9,879 bases of DNA, taken from RPQK01 sp041946865. Its GTDB lineage: Bacteria; Acidobacteriota; UBA6911; RPQK01. The stretch is taken from the NCBI GenBank assembly GCA_041946865.1, contig JBHGBF010000258.1:1-9879 (forward strand), written 5' to 3'. Position 1 is the stretch's first letter. Every line of letters starts with the position of its first letter. The position numbers were made by a program, and so were the translations under genes. Below are positions 4,697 through 9,879 of this stretch, one piece after another. The notes below the pieces were generated by a model. It saw nothing but the letters and a program-made list of their open reading frames with translations, was not told the origin of the DNA and made no database searches.

Positions 4697-7114
4697 ATGA
4701 ATGGTCTGTTCCACGACGTCCGCTACAGCGTTCGCACTGTCCTCAAGAACCCCGGATTCACCTTGGCCGTGGTTTTCACCTTGGCGCTTGCCATGGGTCC
4801 GAATGCGCTGATTTTCACCCTTCTCGACGCGATCATCATCAAGGAGGGCCCGTACAAGGATGCCGGCGAACTGCTGATCCTCAATCAAGAAGAGGAAAAG
4901 ACGCGCGCCACTCAGCCCGTCAGCTACCCGAATTTCGAAGACTGGCGGAAGATGAGCCAGTCTTTTTCTGGCATGGCTGCTTACCGATCCGATCAAGTCC
5001 TGTTCCGGGCGGGTGACACCGTTCGCCGTGTGCACGCCGAATCGGTTTCTTTCGATTTCTTCCGCGTTCTGGGTGTCGCCCCACTTCTGGGACGGACTTT
5101 TGTCTCCGATGATTTCCGGCTCGATGGGCCGCGAGCCGTAGTTCTCAAGTACGGGGAATGGCAGAAGGAATTTGGAGGGCGGCCGGACGTGGTGGGAACG
5201 GAAGTGGTGGTGGACCGCGTCCCGGGCCGGGTCGTCGGCGTCATGCCGTCGAACTTCTGTTCGCTGTTCTACGGAAGGGGCGCCCGGCTGTGGGTCCCAC
5301 TCATCGGCAAACCGGAGCAGGAGAACCGGGCTCGCGGCCTCGTGGAAGTGGTTGGCCGGCCGAAACCAGGAATCAGCAGAAACCCCATCGACCGTGAGCT
5401 GAGAGTTATTGCCGCGCGGCTTGCCTCTGCCTATCCGGATTCGAATCGCGGAAGCGGAATACGAACCCGCACGATTCGCGAAGTCTGGCTCGCTTCCGTG
5501 GGCCCCGGTCCTCGGATTATCGGACCGCTGGTCCTCTGCGTCCTGCTGGTCGCTTGCGGAAACGTGGCGAACCTGTTGCTGGCTCGGGGGGTGGCGCGCA
5601 AAAAGGAGATGGCACTGCGCCGGGCGCTCGGCGCCGGACGTCTCAGGCTCATCCGCCAACTCCTGATTGAAAGCGGTCTGCTGGGCCTCGCCGGCGGCGC
5701 TGTCGGCCTGCTCCTTGCCTACTGGGGACTGGACCTCTTCAATCGCTATCTGGACCTCAGCTCTCTCGGCGTCGACCACTTCGAAATCGACAGCAGGACG
5801 CTGAAGTTTACCGCGATTATGGGAATCGGATCGGGGATCCTCTTCGGCTTTCTTCCCTCGGTCAAAGTCTCCAAAATCAGCCTGAGCCACGCGCTCAAAG
5901 AGGGCGGGCCCATTGCAGGCCGCATCAAGAGCCGCCTGGCGGGCGTCCTGGTCGTATCCGAGCTGTCTATCGCGCTGGCTATGCTGGCGGTTGTATCGAT
6001 GTTTATCGCGAGCGCCTTGCACTCGATCAACATCTCGTACCAGCCCGGCTTTCGAGTCTCCGAGGTCTTGACCGGAGACTTTTCCCTTTCAGAGGAGGCC
6101 TACGACACACCCGGGAAGAAGACACGTTTCTACACGGAGCTGCTCCGTCAGACTGCGGAAGTCCCCGGGATTAACGGGGCCGCCCTGGTCAGTACCGTTC
6201 CCGGCGGATATTCGCCGGACAGGGCCAAAGTGACAATCGGGCTGACCGATCCCACAGTTCCGCCCAACAGGGCGCCGGGGGTTTGGGTCGACTACAGGGT
6301 GGTGAGCCCCGACTACTTCAAGGTCCTGGAGATTCCCCTGGTCCAGGGCAGAGCATTCACGGATTTCGACAACGCCGAAGCGCCGCGTGTCGCCCTGGTG
6401 AGCGGGCGGGCCTCAGCAGCCGTGTGGAAGGGCAGAGACCCAGTCGGCGAGACCCTCAGCATTAACGGTGTCCCGCACACGGTCGTTGGCATCGTGGGCG
6501 ACGTTAAAACCTCAATCCGTTCAACGAACCGGGAAGAGGCCGAGGTCTGCGTCCCCTACCTCCAGCAGCCGCGCGGCGTCATGAGCCTGGTCACCCGGAC
6601 GAAAGGGAACCCCGAGGCCGTGATACCCGAGGTCAGAGCCCGGTCACAGGCGGTGGGGCAAAATGATGCGGCTGCCCGGTTCCAGACCATGGAACAGTAC
6701 CTGTACGGCGCCACGCGCGGGCAGAGGTTTCTCATCGGTCTGGTCGGCTCCTTCGGATTGCTGGCGGGCCTGATAGCGGCCGCAGGCGTCTACGGGATCA
6801 TGTCTCACTTCGTGTCCCAGAAGGTGCCGGAAATCGGGATCCGGATGGCGCTCGGAGCCGGTCGAGGCGAGGTCCTCAGGCACGTCATGCGGGAAGGCGC
6901 GGTGCTGATTCTGATCGGGGTCGGAGTCGGATGCCCGATCGCGCTTCTGGTGCTGCGGCTTCTGCGGAGAGTCGTGTTCGGCATGGTCCTGACCCCGCCG
7001 CTTCTGGTTGGGAGCGTGACTCTCGCGCTCGCCCTGGTCGCGGCTCTTGCCTGCTACCTTCCGGCCCGGCGCGCGTCGCGCGTCGATCCGCTGATCGCGC
7101 TGCGCTACGAGTAG
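4697..7114 (+). CDS. ADOP-type duplicated MacB/FtsX orphan permease
   Basis: The 805-residue membrane protein has the ADOP architecture: two MacB-periplasmic-core plus FtsX-permease halves in one chain. Helix 1 is about residues 21-42 (TLAVVFTLALAMGPNALIF). Periplasmic core 1 spans about 50-265. FtsX domain 1 (about 274-395) carries the cytoplasmic motif ARKKEMALRRALGAGR (299-314). A linker helix at about 414-440 leads to core 2 (about 445-670), then FtsX domain 2 (about 678-795) with PEIGIRMALGAGR (711-723) and the family-typical ending PARRASRVDPLIALRYE. The length matches the usual ~800 residues. These proteins resemble ABC exporter permeases that transmit force to the periplasm, but no ATPase gene is present here, hence 'orphan'. 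AGGGAGG (4686-4692) precedes the ATG by 4 nt. The motif GIGANTAIF seen near helix 1 in many relatives is AMGPNALIF here. Substrate unknown; the HTH/FG-GAP gene upstream may regulate it. Confidence 0.9.
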   Translation: MNGLFHDVRYSVRTVLKNPGFTLAVVFTLALAMGPNALIFTLLDAIIIKEGPYKDAGELLILNQEEEKTRATQPVSYPNFEDWRKMSQSFSGMAAYRSDQVLFRAGDTVRRVHAESVSFDFFRVLGVAPLLGRTFVSDDFRLDGPRAVVLKYGEWQKEFGGRPDVVGTEVVVDRVPGRVVGVMPSNFCSLFYGRGARLWVPLIGKPEQENRARGLVEVVGRPKPGISRNPIDRELRVIAARLASAYPDSNRGSGIRTRTIREVWLASVGPGPRIIGPLVLCVLLVACGNVANLLLARGVARKKEMALRRALGAGRLRLIRQLLIESGLLGLAGGAVGLLLAYWGLDLFNRYLDLSSLGVDHFEIDSRTLKFTAIMGIGSGILFGFLPSVKVSKISLSHALKEGGPIAGRIKSRLAGVLVVSELSIALAMLAVVSMFIASALHSINISYQPGFRVSEVLTGDFSLSEEAYDTPGKKTRFYTELLRQTAEVPGINGAALVSTVPGGYSPDRAKVTIGLTDPTVPPNRAPGVWVDYRVVSPDYFKVLEIPLVQGRAFTDFDNAEAPRVALVSGRASAAVWKGRDPVGETLSINGVPHTVVGIVGDVKTSIRSTNREEAEVCVPYLQQPRGVMSLVTRTKGNPEAVIPEVRARSQAVGQNDAAARFQTMEQYLYGATRGQRFLIGLVGSFGLLAGLIAAAGVYGIMSHFVSQKVPEIGIRMALGAGRGEVLRHVMREGAVLILIGVGVGCPIALLVLRLLRRVVFGMVLTPPLLVGSVTLALALVAALACYLPARRASRVDPLIALRYE

Positions 7115-7294
7115 GTAGAGAGTCGGCCTCCGTCACTCCTCGATCAGCTGGCCCGGGTCGCGAGCCACACAATCTGGGTTTACACGCAGTCGGACAATCC
7201 CCGGAGTGGTCGACTCTACAAGCCGCGCCACAACCCGCTTTACAACTATTCGAACTACCAGGCCAACGTCTCGCTGCCGGGCTGGTCCCAATGA
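7115..7294 (+). pseudogene. Possible C-terminal remnant of a lost gene, in frame after the permease stop
   Basis: Directly after the permease TAG (7112-7114), the same frame stays open for 59 codons to TGA at 7292-7294. Its second half has a protein-like composition rich in Tyr, Asn and Trp: HTIWVYTQSDNPRSG, then LYNYSNYQANVSLPGWSQ before the stop. There is no ATG or GTG and no Shine-Dalgarno, so it is unlikely to be translated on its own. The likeliest reading is the 3' end of a gene (perhaps for a secreted protein, judging by composition) left after deletion. Chance read-through of the frame, or translational read-through of the permease stop, are alternatives. Family not recognised. Confidence 0.35.
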
Positions 7295-7367
7295 AACATG
7301 GAGCTGAGAGCGCAGCGCTTTCTGCCGAGTGACCCGGCTCTGCAAACCTCCGGTCCCGGGTCTCGGA

Positions 7368-8414
7368 CTACGGTTTCAGAACGACGTGCTTGATTCTCTG
7401 CCGTTTCCAGGTGTACGTGATGTGCAGGAGCCCGTCCGAGCTCTGGATCACGGCCGGGTAGGAGTACTCTCCCGGCTGGTTCTCGAGGACTACGGGCTTA
7501 TCCCAGGTTAACCCGTTATCCGAGGAGAAGGCCACGTTCAACGGGCTGCGTCCGAAACGCGTGTGATTGTAGACGAGCGCCACGCGACCGTCCTTCAGTT
7601 TGACTGCGTCCACACCGCTGTTAGGGTTCGGCAGCGCTGTCGGCCTGGCCGGCTCCCAGGTCTTTCCGCCGTCCCTGGATTCTGATCGGCAAATCGCCCC
7701 GATCCGTAAGCTGCTTCGCATCAGCATGACCAGGTGGCCGGGAGTGACCTCCCATACCGTCGGTTGTATGACGCCGAAGTTCTGTCCTGGCACCGTGATG
7801 GGCCCGTGACGGGCCCATGTCTTGCCACCGTCGGAAGAGACTTCGACCCAGGAGGCCCAGCTGCGGGAGGGAGCGTCCGCCGGGGTACCGCCTCGGTAAC
7901 CGGATTCCACCGAGGTTGGAGCCAGGATGTCGCCGTTCGCGAGGGTTATCGGCTTGTTGCGGATGGGCCCGAGGAGTCCGGCGGGAAGGTACTGGACTTC
8001 GCCCCAAATGCTTCCCTCCAGGATGCGGTAAGCGCCGGTCCAGCTCTGCGGATTGGGGCCGACCTTGAAGAAAAGCCAAATCCGGTTGGACGAATCGCGG
8101 AACAGGACCGGATTCCAGCAAGGCATGTTGGGGTAGCTGGTCATGGCGCGGGGCGCCGACCAGGCCGCCTCACCGGTTTTTTCCGACATCCAGATCTCGA
8201 CGTTGTCCGCGCCCTCATCCTCCCCGCCAAACCAGGCCGCCATCAGCCTGCCGTCCGGCGCTTCCGTTATCGTGGAGGCGTGGCAGGACCGGAAGGGCGC
8301 TTCGGTAAAGATGAATTCGGATATCAGTGGTTCCGGTCCAGGCTGCCCGTTGCATATGGATTTGGGGAAAAACAAAAGAAAAGCCAGGCTTAGAAAGACC
8401 CCGGTCGGCCGCAT
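7368..8414 (-). CDS. Secreted sialidase-like (BNR/Asp-box) beta-propeller protein
   Basis: The 348-residue product has a signal peptide (MRPTGVFLSLAFLLFF, likely cleaved near residues 21-25), so it is exported. Three Asp boxes (S-x-D-x-G-x-T-W) mark propeller blades: SSDGGKTW (193-200), SRDGGKTW (246-253) and SSDNGLTW (297-304). Conserved family segments are SCHASTI (43-49), AAWFGGEDEGADNVEIW (59-75), PCWNPVLF (98-105), LPNPNSGVDAV (261-271) and GEYSYPAVIQ (315-324). These fit the BNR_2 'exo-alpha-sialidase-like' group. Because members of such propeller groups can act on other sugars or as lyases, the substrate cannot be named. The frame is open 58 codons further upstream, but ATG at 8414 is chosen because AGGGAGGTG lies just before it and the signal peptide starts there. 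It lies 121 nt downstream of ldhA on the same strand, with a hairpin between. Confidence 0.85.
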   Translation of the reverse strand: MRPTGVFLSLAFLLFFPKSICNGQPGPEPLISEFIFTEAPFRSCHASTITEAPDGRLMAAWFGGEDEGADNVEIWMSEKTGEAAWSAPRAMTSYPNMPCWNPVLFRDSSNRIWLFFKVGPNPQSWTGAYRILEGSIWGEVQYLPAGLLGPIRNKPITLANGDILAPTSVESGYRGGTPADAPSRSWASWVEVSSDGGKTWARHGPITVPGQNFGVIQPTVWEVTPGHLVMLMRSSLRIGAICRSESRDGGKTWEPARPTALPNPNSGVDAVKLKDGRVALVYNHTRFGRSPLNVAFSSDNGLTWDKPVVLENQPGEYSYPAVIQSSDGLLHITYTWKRQRIKHVVLKP

Positions 8415-8492
8415 TCCCACCTCCCTTGGAGCCTGTATTTTAACAGAGGCGCTCCGGGAGCAAAGGGTGTTGAAAAAGGTCACCGCAGGATT

Positions 8493-8525
8493 GACAGGAT
8501 GACGGGGACGCTGGCCAATCCTGTC
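8493..8525 (-). terminator. Hairpin after ldhA, possible terminator or repeat remnant
   Basis: GACAGGAT (8493-8500) and ATCCTGTC (8518-8525) are perfect inverted 8-mers with a 17-nt loop. The structure begins about 10 nt after the ldhA stop on the minus strand. A short T-run (CCTTTTTC) comes only some 15-20 nt later, so this is not a canonical intrinsic terminator. CAGGAT also repeats directly (8486 and 8495), which resembles degenerate intergenic repeats. Confidence 0.3.
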
Positions 8526-8535
8526 TGAACGAGTC

Positions 8536-9540
8536 TTACACACCAACCTCGACCGGGACTTCGTGGAAGGTTCCCTGCCCGGTTTCAAAGGCAGTGATAT
8601 TGCCGAGCGTTGTTTCGGCGATTCCGGTAAGCGCCTCGCGGGTAAAGAATGCCTGGTGGCCGGTGATCACCACGTTCGGGAAAGTCTGCAGGCGGGCGAA
8701 GGTATCGTCCTGAATGACTTGCCCGGACAGGTCGCGGAAGAACAGCTCCTCTTCTTCCTCGTACACGTCAAGCCCCAGGTAGCCGATCACGCCTTCCTTC
8801 AGCGCCTGGATGACAGCGCGTGTGTCGATCAGGGCGCCGCGTCCGGTATTGATCAGCATGACGCCGCGCTTGACCTTGCGCAGGGACTCCTGATTGATAA
8901 GGTGTTGCGTTTCGACCGTCAGAGGACAATGGAGAGAAATGATATCGGAGCTCGAGAGAAGCGTCGGGAGATCGACATAGCGGACTCCCATTTGCGCGTA
9001 CTCCGGGCTGGGATAGGGATCGAAGGCCAGCACCCGGCACTTGAAACCGAGCATGATTCGAGCAAAGGTCCCCCCGATCTTCCCGGTTCCCACCACCCCG
9101 ACCGTCTTCCCCTCCAGGTCAAAGCCGAGCAGCCCCTCCAGGGAAAAGTTGCCATCCCTCACCCGGTTGTAGGCCCGGTAGACCTTCCGATTGAGCGTGA
9201 GGACCAGAGCCAGAGAGTGTTCGGCCACGGCGGCAGGCGAGTAGGCAGGCACTCTGGCCACCCGCAAACCGAGATCGGCGGCAGCGGGCAAATCGACGTG
9301 ATTGAATCCGGCCGAACGCAGCGCAATCAGTTTCGTTCCGCCCTCTGCCAGCTTCTGGAGAACCGGCCGATCGAGCTCGTCGTTGACAAAGGCGCAGACG
9401 GCCCCGAAGTCTTTCGCCAGCGGGGTGGTTTCGAGAGTCAGGCGGGTATCGAAGAAGGCCAGTTCGTGGTGATGCTTCTTGTTAGCTTCCTCAAGAAAAC
9501 ACTGATCGTACGTCTTGGTGCTAAAGACGGCTACTCTCAA
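8536..9540 (-). CDS. ldhA: D-lactate dehydrogenase, LdhA type (EC 1.1.1.28)
   Basis: The 334-residue cytoplasmic enzyme should reduce pyruvate to D-lactate with NADH, regenerating NAD+ in fermentation. It aligns from end to end with my memory of E. coli LdhA (329 residues): RVAVFSTKTYD at the start, ALRSAGFNHVDL (73-84), RVPAYSPAAVAEHSL (96-110), FSLEGLLGF (132-140), ISLHCPL (201-207), VIQDD (275-279) and TGHQAFFT (293-300). The NAD-binding loop is GTGKIG (151-156), and D174 in FDPYP fits NADH preference. The catalytic triad of D-2-hydroxyacid dehydrogenases is visible as R234 (NTGRGALID), a Glu in the acidic run after LDVY (E263 by alignment) and H295 (GHQ). The start is TTG at 9540-9538, supported by homology and an AGGAGGT 10 nt upstream. 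The sialidase-like gene follows on the same strand; no functional link is evident. Confidence 0.95.
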   Translation of the reverse strand: MRVAVFSTKTYDQCFLEEANKKHHHELAFFDTRLTLETTPLAKDFGAVCAFVNDELDRPVLQKLAEGGTKLIALRSAGFNHVDLPAAADLGLRVARVPAYSPAAVAEHSLALVLTLNRKVYRAYNRVRDGNFSLEGLLGFDLEGKTVGVVGTGKIGGTFARIMLGFKCRVLAFDPYPSPEYAQMGVRYVDLPTLLSSSDIISLHCPLTVETQHLINQESLRKVKRGVMLINTGRGALIDTRAVIQALKEGVIGYLGLDVYEEEEELFFRDLSGQVIQDDTFARLQTFPNVVITGHQAFFTREALTGIAETTLGNITAFETGQGTFHEVPVEVGV

Positions 9541-9550
9541 AGTACGATAA

Positions 9551-9557
9551 ACCTCCT
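9551..9557 (-). promoter_or_regulatory. Shine-Dalgarno that fixes the TTG start of ldhA
   Basis: AGGAGGT on the minus strand lies 10 nt before TTG at 9540. No ATG or GTG is available at the position where homologous LdhA proteins begin, so this strong site decides the start. Confidence 0.75.
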
Positions 9558-9721
9558 GAGCCGAGATTTCTCTGTCTTTCTGAGATTGGATGCAGCGGGG
9601 ACGCCTTCGGTTGCAGCAATCACAAAGCCGGGTGTTTCAGGCAGCTTTTTTTTCGGCGACATCCCGGGATCACAGGGAACCAAGGCCGAGGGCGTGTCAG
9701 GGAAGTACAAAAGGCGTGCCC

Positions 9722-9750
9722 CGCCACGGGCCCATGAAGGACCCGTGGCG
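9722..9750. other. GC-rich 9-bp hairpin upstream of ldhA
   Basis: CGCCACGGG (9722-9730) and CCCGTGGCG (9742-9750) are perfect inverted 9-mers around an 11-nt loop. The hairpin lies about 180 nt upstream of the ldhA start. No T-run follows on either strand. It could be a leader structure, an operator, or the end of an unseen upstream transcript. Confidence 0.45.
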
Positions 9751-9879
9751 TCTGGACTTTGGCACAAATGAACAGATGTGTGAACGTTTTTTACGCCGAA
9801 GACGTGAGGCAAGACAGCTTAGGGTTGGCGCGCAGTTGAGCGCCTACCCTGGGAAACCGTTCGAGAACAAGCCTTTCTG

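Larger units (their letters stand above)
9541..9879. other. 339-nt upstream region of ldhA, no convincing gene
   Basis: The region contains the ldhA Shine-Dalgarno, an 8-nt T-run on the plus strand (9646-9653), a GC-rich hairpin (9722-9750) and no clear sigma70 promoter. An open minus-strand frame through 9537-9812 has no credible start or recognisable product. Confidence 0.6.

Noticed and set aside
4500..4700. 66-codon plus-strand frame ending in an ATGA overlap with the permease start
   Set aside because: It has a TTG start with no ribosome site and an Arg/Pro/Gly-rich product, and it spans a leader hairpin; probably chance.
4322..6022. Long (566-codon) minus-strand open frame across the regulator end and permease
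   Set aside because: It is antisense to two well-supported genes, its product has low-complexity Arg/Glu/Ala/Pro composition and no domain, and long antisense frames are expected in GC-rich coding DNA.
7309..7322. Terminator after the permease (AGCG-CAG-CGCT followed by TTCT)
   Set aside because: A stem of only 4 bp and a broken T-run are too weak to call.
9646..9653. Plus-strand T8 run as an intrinsic terminator
   Set aside because: No good stem precedes it and no plus-strand gene ends nearby.
8563..9771. 402-codon plus-strand open frame antisense to ldhA
   Set aside because: The minus strand encodes a full-length LdhA with all catalytic residues; the antisense product resembles nothing known.
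9537..9812. 91-codon minus-strand frame whose TGA overlaps the ldhA TTG start (TTGA)
   Set aside because: The overlap looks like translational coupling, but the start is TTG without a Shine-Dalgarno and the product is compositionally unlike a protein; the ldhA site at 9551-9557 is sufficient by itself.

Overview
The window looks like chromosomal DNA of an Acidobacteriota-type bacterium. The main pointers are an ~805-residue duplicated MacB/FtsX permease with no ATPase beside it (the 'acidobacterial duplicated orphan permease' architecture), a gene joining an excisionase-like helix-turn-helix to a membrane anchor and FG-GAP-like loops, a small Met-rich secreted protein, GC-rich codon use, and palindromic intergenic repeats. 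This assignment rests on family knowledge, not on a search. I see no rRNA, tRNA, CRISPR array, transposase, integrase or phage gene.

Layout. At the left edge a minus-strand gene (50-391) encodes a signal peptide and only the start of a parallel beta-helix domain; it is probably broken. It faces away from a radical SAM gene with a SPASM-like C-terminus (649-2034, +). The intergenic space between them holds a promoter-like pair for the left gene and an imperfect operator-like palindrome. Next comes a 152-residue Met-rich exported protein (2209-2667, +). It sits between two clusters of intergenic repeats (2041-2141 and 2729-3109) that share 24-, 27- and 29-nt sequences. The right cluster ends in a near-perfect foldback structure with ~62-nt arms (2961-3109).

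Right of the repeats are two plus-strand genes: a membrane-anchored HTH protein with an FG-GAP-like outer domain (3199-4488) and the orphan permease (4697-7114). In frame after the permease stop is a ~59-codon open stretch (7115-7294) with no start codon that reads like a protein C-terminus, probably a gene remnant.

The right part is on the minus strand: ldhA-type D-lactate dehydrogenase (8536-9540, TTG start with a strong Shine-Dalgarno) and, downstream of it, a secreted Asp-box sialidase-like beta-propeller (7368-8414). A hairpin lies between them.

Function. These are mostly independent accessory genes, not one obvious pathway. The closest candidates for functional pairs are the HTH/FG-GAP protein with the orphan permease (possible regulator and target) and, more weakly, the radical SAM enzyme with the Met-rich protein. 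I did not find a convincing new multi-gene defence or biosynthetic system. The strongest unexplained structure is the repeat family around the Met-rich gene.
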